Part shown: positions 8,606 to 17,577 of the stretch, one piece after another
Position numbering within the stretch: the first letter of the stretch is position 1
Layout: the number at the start of each line of letters is the position of its first letter
NCBI GenBank assembly: GCA_028280845.1
Contig: JANQKZ010000035.1
Span: forward strand, 1 to 64,000
DNA: 64,000 bases
Origin: Opitutales bacterium
Lineage (GTDB): Bacteria > Verrucomicrobiota > Verrucomicrobiia > Opitutales > JABSRG01
Direction: 5' to 3'
Notes under the pieces: generated by a model
Told to the model about the DNA's origin: nothing
What the model saw: only the letters and a program-made list of their open reading frames with translations
Database searches by the model: none
Made by a program: the position numbers and the translations under genes

Positions 8606-9571
8606 ATGTCCTCTCCTGCTCCATTCCTTGTCATCGCTCACCGGGGAGCCAGTGGGTATCTGCCGGAACATACCTTAGAAGCGAAAACCCTCGCTTACGG
8701 CATGGGAGCAGGAGCGATTGAGCAAGACGTGGTAATGACCCGGGATGATCACTTAATCGTCTTGCATGATATCCATTTGGACACGGTGACGGATGTAGGG
8801 GGACGGTATCCGGACCGTGCACGTGATGATGGCCGCTTCTACGCCATCGATTTTGATTTGGAGGAGATCCAGACTCTACGGGCAACTGAGCGTTTCAGCC
8901 GGGATACGGGGACCGCTGTTTACGGGACCCGATTTCCGGTTGGGAAAGGTCACTTTCGAATACCAACTTTAGGTGAGGAGATTGAGATGATTCAGGGGCT
9001 CAATCGTTCCAGTAACCGTGAGGTTCTGATTTACGTAGAGTTCAAAGCCCCGGCCTGGCATATGGAGGAGGGAAAAGATCTGGGAAAGGCCCTCCTGGTG
9101 GAACTGGGCCACTACGGATACACCACTCGAGCGGACGCCTGCTATGTCCAATGCTTTGATCCTGATGCATTGGTTCGTCTGAGAAACGACCTGAAAACTG
9201 ATTTAAAACTGGTGCAGCTTATTGGATTCAACGAATGGAACGAGAGCACGGCGGATTACGAAGCGATGTTGACGCCTGTCGGGATGCGGGTCGTTGGAAG
9301 GTATGCAGATGGAGTTGGCCCCCACTACTCCCAGTTGGTTCTTAAAGATTCCGATGGAGGGTATCAGCTCAAAGCAGCGGAATGGGTGCGGGGGGCTCGA
9401 GACACCGGGTTGCTGCTTCATCCCTACACATTTCGAGCAGACGATTACCCCCATCAGTATTTTGAAAGCTTTGCGGAGATGATACGGTTTTACGCCAGCG
9501 ATCTCCAGGTAGATGGGGTTTTTGCCGACCATCCCGACCTGGTTTTGAAAGCCCTGCAAATCACACCCTGA
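8606..9571 (+). CDS. Glycerophosphodiester phosphodiesterase
   Basis: This enzyme hydrolyses glycerophosphodiesters to glycerol-3-phosphate and an alcohol. The 321-residue protein begins almost directly with the catalytic AHRGASGYLPEHT motif (His12, Arg13, Glu21). IEQDVV (Glu39, Asp41) and LHD (His54) follow, which are the metal and catalytic residues of the GDPD TIM barrel. The insertion after the first strands and the overall length resemble GlpQ-type enzymes. Unlike periplasmic GlpQ it has no signal peptide, so it is predicted to be cytoplasmic unless the start is misread. It ends 162 bp before the convergent pilus ATPase gene. No glycerophosphate transporter is adjacent. Confidence 0.9.
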   Translation: MSSPAPFLVIAHRGASGYLPEHTLEAKTLAYGMGAGAIEQDVVMTRDDHLIVLHDIHLDTVTDVGGRYPDRARDDGRFYAIDFDLEEIQTLRATERFSRDTGTAVYGTRFPVGKGHFRIPTLGEEIEMIQGLNRSSNREVLIYVEFKAPAWHMEEGKDLGKALLVELGHYGYTTRADACYVQCFDPDALVRLRNDLKTDLKLVQLIGFNEWNESTADYEAMLTPVGMRVVGRYADGVGPHYSQLVLKDSDGGYQLKAAEWVRGARDTGLLLHPYTFRADDYPHQYFESFAEMIRFYASDLQVDGVFADHPDLVLKALQITP

Positions 9572-9657
9572 ACTTGATTACTCGTCAGGTCTCGTAACGG
9601 AAGGCATGGCCTGAATGTCAGGCATCGGCTTGCGGCGAGGTTCTGAATGCCTATGGA

Positions 9658-9692
9658 GGTAGACGCACCCTCATCATGAGGGTCGAGCCACA
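9658..9692. repeat. Short perfect palindrome, REP-like or terminator
   Basis: ACCCTCAT (9667-9674), one base, ATGAGGGT (9676-9683): an 8-bp perfect dyad between two convergent genes. There is no T-run. It could be a REP-type element or act as a shared transcription stop. Confidence 0.4.
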
Positions 9693-9733
9693 AAGCCGCT
9701 CCTTCCTGCTGGTTTCCCCGAAGTCTGGGACAG

Positions 9734-11959
9734 TTAAGAGGCGGCGGCTTCGAGCATTTCTTCGGTCACGCCGTCCTCGCCCTTGATCATGTCCGGTGGG
9801 ACATTGGAGAGCGCTTCGACCATGGTGGAGGTTCCTTCTTTCACCTTGAGCATGCTGTCCTGGTGAAGGGTTTTCATACCGTTCCGCATAGCGACCCGCT
9901 TGAGGGTGGCGGTTTCGGACCCAGCGTTAATGGCCTTGGTGAGCTCCTCACTGTTAGTCATCAATTCATGAATACCGACACGACCTTTCATGGGAGGTCC
10001 TCCGATATCGTTATCGGCCGCTTTGTAAATTTCACCGACCCACCCGAGGGCGTTCTGGAGAATTTCGGCTTCATTTCCCTCTGGAGTATAGGCCACGGCG
10101 GTCTTTTTGTTGACGCGCCGCATGAGGCGCTGAGCGCAGACCACGAGGAGTGAGGTGGAAATCATGAAGGGCTCAATCCCCATATCCGTAAAACGTGCTA
10201 CGGTGGAGGGTGCGTCATTGGTGTGAAGGGTGGATAGCAACAAGTGACCGGTGAGGGCGGCTTCCACCGCGATTTCGGCCGTTTCCTGGTCCCGGATTTC
10301 CCCTACGAGAATGATGTCGGGGTCCATCCGCAGGTAAGCCCGAAGCGCACGGGAGAAGTCCAGGCCGATGGTCTTATGCATCTGCATCTGGTTAATACCG
10401 GGGATGGTGTATTCGATCGGGTCCTCCGCGGTTTGAATATTGATTGTTGGATCGGCAATTTCGCGGAGGGCGGAGAACAGGGTCATGGATTTACCCGAAC
10501 CGGTCGGACCGCAGTGCAACAACATCCCGTAGGGCTGTTCAATACAGGCCCGGTATCGTACCAGGTTTTCTTCGGAGAATCCCAGCGCCGTGATGGGCAA
10601 GGCACTTTTTGACTTATCCAGAATCCGCATGACGACCTTTTCCCCAAAGTTCATGGGTCCGGTGGCTACCCGGAGGTCGATATCAATATTTTTTTTAGTG
10701 TATTTCTTAAAGACAATCCGTCCGTCTTGGGGAAGTCGCTTTTCCGCAATATCGAGCTCGCTCATCACTTTGTAGCGAGCGACGAGGGCTCCGGTTGCCG
10801 TGCGGGGCAGGCGAAGCTTTTCCTGGCATACCCCATCAATTCGATAGCGGACGAGGAGTTCGTTTTCCTGAGGTTCAATGTGGATGTCCGACGCGCCGGT
10901 GATGTAGGCGTCTTCCACAATGCGGTTCGCAAGCTGAATGATGGGGGCGCTCTCCTCATCATCGAGTCCGCCATCGCCCCCGTCGTTATCCATCTGTTCG
11001 ACGTATTCTGCGCCGAGGGCATCGACCAGTTCACCAACATCGCCATCATCTTGTTTCAGGTCGTTCTGGGCTCCGGAGTCTTTGAAGTAGGTTTTGATGA
11101 GTTCTTCAATGAGACTGGCCGGGGCCACAAAGACTTCCTCCACCTGCATTTCCGTCGCGGTCGCAAAGCTTTCGCGACGTGGGTAATCCAGGGGGTTGGC
11201 CATGAGGGCCGAACAGGCTGTAGGGGATAAGCGTTTGATAGGGAAAATACCCTCCCGGCGAACGACGGCATCGCCAACGACCTCCAAGAGTTTTTCATCG
11301 ATATCGTTCAGGCGTTCCTTGTTGTCGATCAGTTCATTGCCGGTGAATTTAGAAATAAATTTCGCGGTATCCTTATCACTCAGTTCGAATTTGGCGTCCA
11401 TCATCCGCCCGAGGAGGGGAGCGGAGTATTCGGCCACTTCCTTTAACACATCGAGATCTTCCGGACTGAATTCGATCATCCCACTGGAGGGCTCTTTGTT
11501 GAGCACTTGAATGGCCCCGATGGTTTTGGCTGCCACGAGGGGGACGGTGATCATCGAGCTGACTTCGAAGCCCGTGTTTTGAGCGATGTTGTGCATCTGG
11601 TCGGCGTTGGTAGAAGCCGAAAAGAAGATACTTTCCGAATTCTCGATTACCTTGCCAACCACCCCGGTTCCCTTGGGCAGGCGAAGTTCTAACAGCTTTT
11701 TTTGTTTCTCTTTAAATTCTTCCTGCAGGCTGGGATCTTCAGCCCAGAGGGTGGGTGAAAAGTAAACATGTTTAAACGCGATATTATCTCCCTCAAGAAG
11801 GTAGAGGGTCATGGCCTGGGCCTGTAGAGCTTCCACGACTTTGCTGGAGGTGAGTTCGATAACAGACTGAACGTCTTCTCGGCTGGGGGAGGGTTTAGAA
11901 ATCACCTTCAGCAATAGCATGCGCCGAAGGGAACCAGACATGGCGGAGGCAGAGGGCAT
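9734..11959 (-). CDS. GAF-domain-fused type IV pilus assembly / type II secretion ATPase (PilB/GspE family)
   Basis: This is a hexameric ATPase that powers pilin polymerisation or type II secretion. The 741-residue protein starts with a GAF-like domain (about residues 25-185; [17 protein letters not shown] and [19 protein letters not shown] are the usual GAF strands). A linker region and then the GspE/PilB core follow. ASDIHIEP is at 356-363, Walker A GPTGSGKS at 484-491, the Asp box near 510-515, Walker B with [12 protein letters not shown] at 547-557, and the His box [13 protein letters not shown] at 570-582. The C-terminal tetracysteine zinc motif common in GspE and PilB is missing: the stretch between CAQRLMRR and KGRVGIHE has no CxxC. 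The GAF domain replaces the usual N1 domain. The pilM-N-O-like genes at 61.6 kb are the only other pilus genes in view. Confidence 0.9.
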   Translation of the reverse strand: MPSASAMSGSLRRMLLLKVISKPSPSREDVQSVIELTSSKVVEALQAQAMTLYLLEGDNIAFKHVYFSPTLWAEDPSLQEEFKEKQKKLLELRLPKGTGVVGKVIENSESIFFSASTNADQMHNIAQNTGFEVSSMITVPLVAAKTIGAIQVLNKEPSSGMIEFSPEDLDVLKEVAEYSAPLLGRMMDAKFELSDKDTAKFISKFTGNELIDNKERLNDIDEKLLEVVGDAVVRREGIFPIKRLSPTACSALMANPLDYPRRESFATATEMQVEEVFVAPASLIEELIKTYFKDSGAQNDLKQDDGDVGELVDALGAEYVEQMDNDGGDGGLDDEESAPIIQLANRIVEDAYITGASDIHIEPQENELLVRYRIDGVCQEKLRLPRTATGALVARYKVMSELDIAEKRLPQDGRIVFKKYTKKNIDIDLRVATGPMNFGEKVVMRILDKSKSALPITALGFSEENLVRYRACIEQPYGMLLHCGPTGSGKSMTLFSALREIADPTINIQTAEDPIEYTIPGINQMQMHKTIGLDFSRALRAYLRMDPDIILVGEIRDQETAEIAVEAALTGHLLLSTLHTNDAPSTVARFTDMGIEPFMISTSLLVVCAQRLMRRVNKKTAVAYTPEGNEAEILQNALGWVGEIYKAADNDIGGPPMKGRVGIHELMTNSEELTKAINAGSETATLKRVAMRNGMKTLHQDSMLKVKEGTSTMVEALSNVPPDMIKGEDGVTEEMLEAAAS

Positions 11960-12070
11960 AAGCGTGCGAGTTTAGAAAGACTATTAATGCTATGTTTCGA
12001 CAATATATGGAAATCTATCTAAAAATAAAATGAAAAACAGGGGAGATCCCCCGGAGATATGGAGGGTAAA

Positions 12071-12502
12071 ATGTCACTTTATGATCTATTTAAGCTATTG
12101 ATAGGCAATAGGAAGCGGAAAACAGTGCGCCGGAGACGGGGAGACTGGGGAGAAAAGAAGGCGGCGGATTACCTCCGGGTTCAAAAGAATTACCGGGTGC
12201 TTTGCCGGAATTGGGAAAACCCACAGAACCGTCGGGAGGAGATAGATCTGGTCTGCCGAAAGGGTGAAGTTACGGTCTTTGTGGAGGTGCGGACGCGCCG
12301 CCGTGGCAGCTTAATTGGAGGGTATGCCTCGATTGGTCCGGGCAAGCGCAAATCCTTACGGCGAGCCGGTCGCTCCTACCTGCATCTCTGCCGGAATCGC
12401 CCGCAACATGTTCAATGGGATGTTGTGGAAGTGGAATATGATCCGGATGCGGGTCTCATAGATATTCACCATTATGAAAACATACCCTTGTTTTCAGGAT
12501 AA
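12071..12502 (+). CDS. YraN/UPF0102 family endonuclease-like protein
   Basis: The family has a restriction-endonuclease-like fold and no settled function. The 143-residue product shows the signature RGDWGEKKAADYL at its start, then EIDLVCRKGEVTVFVEVRTRR holding the putative E-x-D and E-V-R-x-R catalytic residues. It ends with the GKRKSLRRAGRSYL helix. The ATG at 12071 is preferred because GGAGGG lies 4 bases upstream. An ATG at 12059 would add four residues but has a purine run only 2 bases away. It is divergent from the GAF-PilB gene and 25 bp upstream of zwf. Confidence 0.85.
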   Translation: MSLYDLFKLLIGNRKRKTVRRRRGDWGEKKAADYLRVQKNYRVLCRNWENPQNRREEIDLVCRKGEVTVFVEVRTRRRGSLIGGYASIGPGKRKSLRRAGRSYLHLCRNRPQHVQWDVVEVEYDPDAGLIDIHHYENIPLFSG

Positions 12503-12527
12503 ACCTTTCTAGAAAGGAATCCTGCTC

Positions 12528-14081
12528 ATGATTACTTCTGACACAAACCGCCATCCCTTCCTTGCGGGTCTCAGCAAACATCGGGGCGTTCCCCCCACCG
12601 TCATGGTCATCTTCGGGGCCTCTGGCGATTTAACGAAACGGAAACTGGTCCCTGCGATCTACAATCTGGCCCTCGATAATCTCCTCCCGGCGGATTTTCA
12701 TTTAATCGGTTATGGGCGATCCCCGATGGAAGACCGTGCCTTTCAGCAACTGACGGTGGATGCCATCGAGGAGTTTTCTCGTCGGCCCCTGGACCCTGAA
12801 ATCTGGCGAATAAAAGACCAGGCCTTTTATTTTTCCGGAGGTTATGGATCGGTCGACGCCTTCAAGCGGCTTTATGAGCGAATTAAAGCAGTGGAGCAGG
12901 GACTGGGTCGGGATGTTCAATTAATCTTTTACATATCCACGCCACCGACCGTGTTTGGAGACATTATTCATGCCTTGGGAGAGAGTGGAATGGCTCACCA
13001 TAACCGCGATAAGGGTTCGCTTCTGTCAAAGGTTGTCATCGAAAAACCCTTTGGCCGGGACCTTGAATCTGCTCAGGAGTTGAACCGGGTGATTGCGGGG
13101 CAGTTCACGGAGCAGCAGGTTTACCGGATTGACCATTACCTTGGAAAAGAGACGGTTCAGGACCTGTTGGTTCAGCGCTTTGCCAATGCCATATTTGAGC
13201 CAATCTGGAATAGGGAATATGTCGACCACGTGCAAATCACCGTGGCGGAAAGTCTGGGGGTGGGAAGCCGTGGCGGGTATTATGACGAGAGCGGGGCGCT
13301 TCGTGATATGATCCAGAATCACACGATGCAGCTATTGGCTTTGACGGCAATGGAACCTCCGGTCTCCCTGGACCCTGAATCGATCCGTGATGAAAAGGTT
13401 AAGGTACTGAAGGCGATTCAACCGCTTAATCTTAAGGCGGAGTACGGAGATGTGATTCGGGCCCGCTATGGGGAAGGGCTGATCAATGGGGAGGGGGTCC
13501 CGGGCTACATGCAAGAGCAAGGTATTCCTGAAGATTCCACCACAGAGACCTATGCTGCCCTACGGCTGTTTATTAATAACTGGCGATGGAAGGGGGTGCC
13601 CTTTTATATGCGTTCCGGGAAGCGACTTGCCCGGCGGGTGAGTGAAATTGTCGTTCAATTCAAGCGTCCTCCCGGAATTCTTTTTAGCGAGGGGGACCGG
13701 TTCAATGTGGCGCCCAACTCCATGGTGCTTCGCATCCAACCGGACGAGGGAGTGACGGTGGTCATCAATTCCAAAATCCCGGGATTGGAAACACGGACGC
13801 AGCCGGTGAAAATGGATTTCGGGTATAAAACGACTTTCGGGTCCAATACCCCGGAGGCCTACGAACGGTTGATCCTGGATTCAATGATTGGGGATAGTAC
13901 TCTGTTCATCCGTGGTGATGAGACTGAAGCGTCGTGGAGGCTGATCACACCGATCCTGAAACACTGGGAGGCTTGTCAGGATACCGGCCTGGAAGACTAT
14001 GTCGCCGGCTCCTGGGGACCGGTAGCCGCTGACCGGATGCTGTGGGAACATCAACATGAGTGGCGCCGGTCTGGTTCCTGA
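12528..14081 (+). CDS. zwf: Glucose-6-phosphate 1-dehydrogenase
   Basis: This enzyme oxidises glucose-6-phosphate to 6-phosphogluconolactone with NADP, the first step of the oxidative pentose phosphate pathway. The 517-residue protein has the coenzyme motif GASGDLTKRK (residues 30-39) and the substrate/catalytic motif RIDHYLGKE (200-208). Length is normal for bacterial Zwf. AGAAAGGA sits about 10 bases before the ATG. Its stop lies before the start chosen for opcA, with 16 bp between; pgl follows, so the first two steps of the pathway plus the accessory subunit form one operon. The decarboxylating dehydrogenase gnd is not here. Confidence 0.97.
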   Translation: MITSDTNRHPFLAGLSKHRGVPPTVMVIFGASGDLTKRKLVPAIYNLALDNLLPADFHLIGYGRSPMEDRAFQQLTVDAIEEFSRRPLDPEIWRIKDQAFYFSGGYGSVDAFKRLYERIKAVEQGLGRDVQLIFYISTPPTVFGDIIHALGESGMAHHNRDKGSLLSKVVIEKPFGRDLESAQELNRVIAGQFTEQQVYRIDHYLGKETVQDLLVQRFANAIFEPIWNREYVDHVQITVAESLGVGSRGGYYDESGALRDMIQNHTMQLLALTAMEPPVSLDPESIRDEKVKVLKAIQPLNLKAEYGDVIRARYGEGLINGEGVPGYMQEQGIPEDSTTETYAALRLFINNWRWKGVPFYMRSGKRLARRVSEIVVQFKRPPGILFSEGDRFNVAPNSMVLRIQPDEGVTVVINSKIPGLETRTQPVKMDFGYKTTFGSNTPEAYERLILDSMIGDSTLFIRGDETEASWRLITPILKHWEACQDTGLEDYVAGSWGPVAADRMLWEHQHEWRRSGS

Positions 14082-14097
14082 GGCAGAAGGCAAAACG

Positions 14098-15108
14098 ATG
14101 TCATTAATATCCATATTACCTGGGCTGGAGTTGCCAATCGCGGAAGTGAACCGTTCGCTTTCTACCATGTGGCAGGTGGAACAGAGCGGTGAAGCGGAGC
14201 AATCGCCAGCCTCTGAATTTCGAGCTTCCCAGATGAACCTTATCCTGCACTTCGGAATAGATACGACTCCGGAGGAGGCACGGGATCGTTTTGATGGGGC
14301 GATTCGATTTGGCCAACGCTACCCCTGCCGGATTATTGTCCTGTGCCCGGAGTACCCCTCGGACGAGGCAGAAGCCAAACTGTCGGCCAAGTTGTTTACC
14401 CAGTGTTATATTGGTGAATCCATGCGAGAGATGTGTTGCTGTGAAGCCTTGATTCTGAGCTACCCGAGCAGCGCCTTTTATCACTTGAGAAACCAGGTCA
14501 CGGTCTGGCTGGAAGCCGACTTGCCGACCTTCCACTGGTTTCACCGGGTACCGGCAACCCGAATCGAGGCACAATACCTGGATTTCATCAGTAATTTTCG
14601 ACGTGTCCTCTATGATAGCGGAGTCGAAGGGGACGGTTACGCCCAGCTGGATTGGCCATACCCGAATCGGGTTGTCGATATTGCCGTGGCCCGCCTCCTC
14701 CCGATCAAGCAATCGCTCGGGCCCTTTCTCAGCGGGTTTTCCCCGGACGAGTTAGTCAGAGGACTCAAGGCCATCAGGATCTACCACGAGCCCGATCGTG
14801 CCTCGGAGGCCTTCCGCTTTCAACAATGGGTCATCGGTTGTGTGGAGGCGTGTTATCCCAAGGATCAGTCCGACCGGTTCAAGGAGTTGGATGTCTCCAT
14901 CACGGCCAAGGATAAGGAAGCCGGTGAAACGCTCAAAATGTTGTGGGACTATGATCATGCCTATCATTTTGAATGGGTGTTTGACCTGGCCAATAACCGA
15001 TCCTGTATACGGGCTAATCTCGGGCGAGGCGAACTGGATTACCACCAGGTGGTGAACCCTCTGTCGATGGAAAGCGAGTTATCTGAATCGCTTTTCTTCC
15101 AAAACTGA
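14098..15108 (+). CDS. opcA: OpcA-like glucose-6-phosphate dehydrogenase assembly/allosteric protein
   Basis: OpcA proteins bind Zwf and modulate its oligomeric state and activity, best known in cyanobacteria and actinobacteria. The 336-residue product has the family features: an N-terminal helix with LELPIAEVNRSLSTMW, a central RMNLI-like strand (here QMNLILHFG), Cys-containing segment MREMCCCEALIL, and LWLEADLP-like VTVWLEADLPTFHWF. The ATG at 14098 is chosen because AAGG lies about 7 bases upstream and the homologous region starts right after it. An in-frame ATG at 14056 would overlap the zwf stop by 26 bp. Its position directly after zwf and before pgl supports the call. The three consecutive cysteines may matter for redox control, which is inference. 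Confidence 0.82.
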   Translation: MSLISILPGLELPIAEVNRSLSTMWQVEQSGEAEQSPASEFRASQMNLILHFGIDTTPEEARDRFDGAIRFGQRYPCRIIVLCPEYPSDEAEAKLSAKLFTQCYIGESMREMCCCEALILSYPSSAFYHLRNQVTVWLEADLPTFHWFHRVPATRIEAQYLDFISNFRRVLYDSGVEGDGYAQLDWPYPNRVVDIAVARLLPIKQSLGPFLSGFSPDELVRGLKAIRIYHEPDRASEAFRFQQWVIGCVEACYPKDQSDRFKELDVSITAKDKEAGETLKMLWDYDHAYHFEWVFDLANNRSCIRANLGRGELDYHQVVNPLSMESELSESLFFQN

Positions 15109-15177
15109 TGATTTGGAATCTTCTCCTGTCAGCTCACGTCGTGTCTCTGGATTAGGGGTTGGAAAAGAGCCAGGGGT

Positions 15178-15936
15178 ATGTCAATATACGGTCTGACCAC
15201 CTCTCCCATGAAAACCTCAGCTACCCAACTCGGCGAACTCCTGGTTACGTCGAAGGAAGAAATATTTGAATACTTGGCAGAAGCCATCAAGGAGATGGCG
15301 AACCAAACTCCCAAAACGATTTCAGTCGGTCTATCCGGAGGGTCTACCCCGGTGGCCTGGTATCAATGGGCCACCCGGAACCGCGCCTTTTCGCAAAAGG
15401 CGATGCGGAACATCATTTGGTCCACGAGCGATGAGCGCCATGTGCACCTGGCCAGCCCCGAGAGTAATTTCGGCAACGCGTTACGCTATCTCCTGGATCC
15501 CCTTGATTTTAGTGAGGATAAATATTTCCCCTGGCCCGTGGAATTTGAGCCCGAGGCGGCTTCCATTGCATTTGAAAGTCAGTGGACTACCCGATTCGGG
15601 CCCGACAAGGCCTTTGATATCTGTATGCTTGGCATGGGCGATGACTGCCATACCGTTTCCATTTTTCCTGGGAGCGACCTGTTCGAGCGGAAAAAAAGAA
15701 CCCTCTTTGCCGCCGTCAATGTGCCCGATAAAGGCTGGCGGTATTCGCTGACCCCCCTCGGGCTCACCTGCTGCGAGCGCATCCTTCTTGTGGTGTTGGG
15801 GGAGGGGAAGCAGGAAGCCCTTCGGCGGGTCCTCAAAAACAAAGTGTCACCGGAACAACGGCCGGTCCAGTTGTTGGCTCAAGTCAAAGATAAGGTGACC
15901 ATTCTGGCGGACGACGCAGCCACCGCCTTGCTTTAG
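15178..15936 (+). CDS. pgl: 6-phosphogluconolactonase
   Basis: This enzyme hydrolyses 6-phosphogluconolactone to 6-phosphogluconate. The 252-residue protein has the DevB-type motifs: VGLSGGSTPVAWY (phosphate loop), STSDERHVHLASPESNFG, and LGMGDDCHTVSIFPG holding the catalytic-region residues. In the last motif the usual G-x-G-x-D-G-H-x-A is slightly altered (D-D-C-H-T). ATG at 15178 follows AGGGG closely. An ATG at 15208 would give a 242-residue protein and cannot be excluded. It is the third gene of the zwf-opcA-pgl cluster, 69 bp after opcA. Confidence 0.92.
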   Translation: MSIYGLTTSPMKTSATQLGELLVTSKEEIFEYLAEAIKEMANQTPKTISVGLSGGSTPVAWYQWATRNRAFSQKAMRNIIWSTSDERHVHLASPESNFGNALRYLLDPLDFSEDKYFPWPVEFEPEAASIAFESQWTTRFGPDKAFDICMLGMGDDCHTVSIFPGSDLFERKKRTLFAAVNVPDKGWRYSLTPLGLTCCERILLVVLGEGKQEALRRVLKNKVSPEQRPVQLLAQVKDKVTILADDAATALL

Positions 15937-15949
15937 GAGGCACTCATCC

Positions 15950-16117
15950 TTACCGTTTCCTCCCTTTCGCGCGGCTGAGGGATTGTCCTGTGTGAGTCCG
16001 GTCCGGGCTCTCACGGAAACGCATAAGGAACACGGTTTCGGCATTCAATGCTTCAGTGTAGAAATTGAGAGCCTCTTCAGTGCGCCCCGACAGGTTGAGT
16101 GTGGTTATGACAGGCAT
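15950..16117 (-). pseudogene. Truncated VOC/PhnB-like (glyoxalase superfamily) gene
   Basis: The minus-strand frame encodes 55 residues starting MPVITTLNLSGRTEEALNFY. LNAETVFLMRFRESPD follows; this is the N-terminal beta-alpha-beta unit of PhnB-like VOC proteins, normally about 140 residues. After about 45 residues the similarity stops and the frame ends in a basic tail (SRAKGRKR) and a stop. The remaining two thirds, including the second half-site, are absent. It is most likely a gene fragment left by a deletion next to the pgl 3' end. Confidence 0.6.
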
Positions 16118-16189
16118 GGTTTATTTTGATAACGCGAAAATGAGCTAACGCCGCCCGGCACCGTCGGCTCAACTAGGTCGTTGGATGTT

Positions 16190-16720
16190 TTAGTTTAATT
16201 GAAAAGTCTCCAATACAAAATCTGATGCAGTTTTGACGGTGCCACCGGTAAATTTGTCATTAAGTGAGAACCGTCCTGTCCTATCGAAAATCTCTTTCTC
16301 GGATTCGGTATCAAATACAAGGATTCTTAAGACAACCAGGTTGTTCTTCTCGAATCCATCCGGGCTTCTGAATTGCTCACTCACGGAGAATACAACCGTG
16401 TAATCTGGTCCCACTCCGTCATAAGTAAGGCCTTTTTCCCGCAAGCTAAGTGTAATCGACTCTATCAGGTTGCTTTCCAATCGAGATGCACCTTTCGAAT
16501 CGCTTCGTCCTGCAACCGCAGCGTCCCCCTTGTTTCTTATGGTGTATTCTCGTTCTTCGTATCCAACAAGCGGAGCAAAAGACCGAACCATGAAACTAGA
16601 GCCAGGCTCAACTTTAGCGGATTGGTTTTCCCCATCATAGTAACTCAAAGGCTCAACCGTGACACACCCTCCCAAGAGGATGAAAATTGAGCTGATTCCT
16701 AACATTTTTATTGGTTTCAT
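16190..16720 (-). CDS. Predicted lipoprotein of unknown function (DUF4136-like)
   Basis: The 176-residue product opens with a lipoprotein signal: basic start, hydrophobic core and the lipobox LLGGC at about residues 15-19, so Cys19 would be lipidated. The mature part carries a variable N-terminal region, then SNLIESITLSLREKGLTY and PDYTVVFSVSE, a layout similar to DUF4136 proteins in which tandem helices and strands form a small sandwich. Role is unknown. Base composition is more AT-rich than its neighbours, and it borders a large gene-poor gap, so it may be part of a recently changed region. Confidence 0.7.
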   Translation of the reverse strand: MKPIKMLGISSIFILLGGCVTVEPLSYYDGENQSAKVEPGSSFMVRSFAPLVGYEEREYTIRNKGDAAVAGRSDSKGASRLESNLIESITLSLREKGLTYDGVGPDYTVVFSVSEQFRSPDGFEKNNLVVLRILVFDTESEKEIFDRTGRFSLNDKFTGGTVKTASDFVLETFQLN

Positions 16721-17577
16721 AAAAACTAGATTTGCCCTCTATTATCAGTCCAATTCCACGTTCTGTATTGGCCCTTCATGAGGTAATTGAGTAACCAACC
16801 CCAAAATCCCATGGGTTTACCTGTTGTGGTAATGGGAGACAATATTGGGAGGGATTCACCATCTATGAATGGATCTTTCTCTGTGAAGCCTTTTCATGAG
16901 AAGACTGCTTCATTTAAAAATCCGCCAGTAACAGAAATTGGATTTCGAGCCTTCTGAAGCCTGAAGAATGTCCAAGTGGCATCGAGCTTGGTGTAGGCTT
17001 TGATTCTTTGGGCTTCCTGTGGCCGACCGCTATACATTTTCCCTGAACCGTTTCATCGTTTTGTCATCGAACGAAGTAGTATGTTTCCGGGTGCGTTTTG
17101 AGGGGGACGAATTTTGTAAGTAGCTATAAATGAGTGGTTTGGATTTTGGTCTAGTCTATGGAGCAGGGTCAGTACCGTAAGGAACTTGGGAGAGAGTCTG
17201 ATATGGGGTGTCTAGTGACTGGTGTCGAGGGAGTCAGACATGGCGTCCTGGAAGTGTTAGATGGGGAATAAGCGTAAGCAGATATCGGGCAGGCTACCGC
17301 CAGTGTGGGATTGGGGTGGGGTATAGGGTTTCGCGCAACACCATCATTTCCTCCTTGTTGAATTCGTGGTCACTTTAAGGGAATGGGGATGAGATGTCCA
17401 TGCCTATTCTTAAAGCGGTTAAGAGATGGGGGCCCATGTTAGCCGGTGGAAGGGCGGGGTGAAGCTTGCGCCTTCCACCCTGCCTGAACCCCTTTTGCTG
17501 TAAGCGTGGCGAAGAGGGTCCGAACGCCACGTTGCGCCCTGTTGATTCCGGCCTACTGCCTCGGCCGACTTTTTCTT
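16721..17577. other. 857-bp gene-poor region
   Basis: No intact gene is visible. It holds a 47-codon minus-strand frame (16894-17037, beginning MYSGRPQEAQRIKAY and preceded by CAGGGAAA) that reads like protein but is unrecognised. It also holds the TAGTGTCT repeat at 17204-17242, a 9-bp dyad GGTGGAAGG (17445-17453) with CCTTCCACC (17471-17479), and a 7-bp dyad CGTGGCG (17505-17511) with CGCCACG (17525-17531). It is probably a graveyard of deleted genes. Confidence 0.45.
17204..17242. repeat. Degenerate TAGTGTCT repeat island
   Basis: Contains GGGGTGTCTAGTGACTGGTGTCG followed by GAGTCAGACATGG; the first part matches the words seen at 1619-1692 and 26388-26411. Confidence 0.5.
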
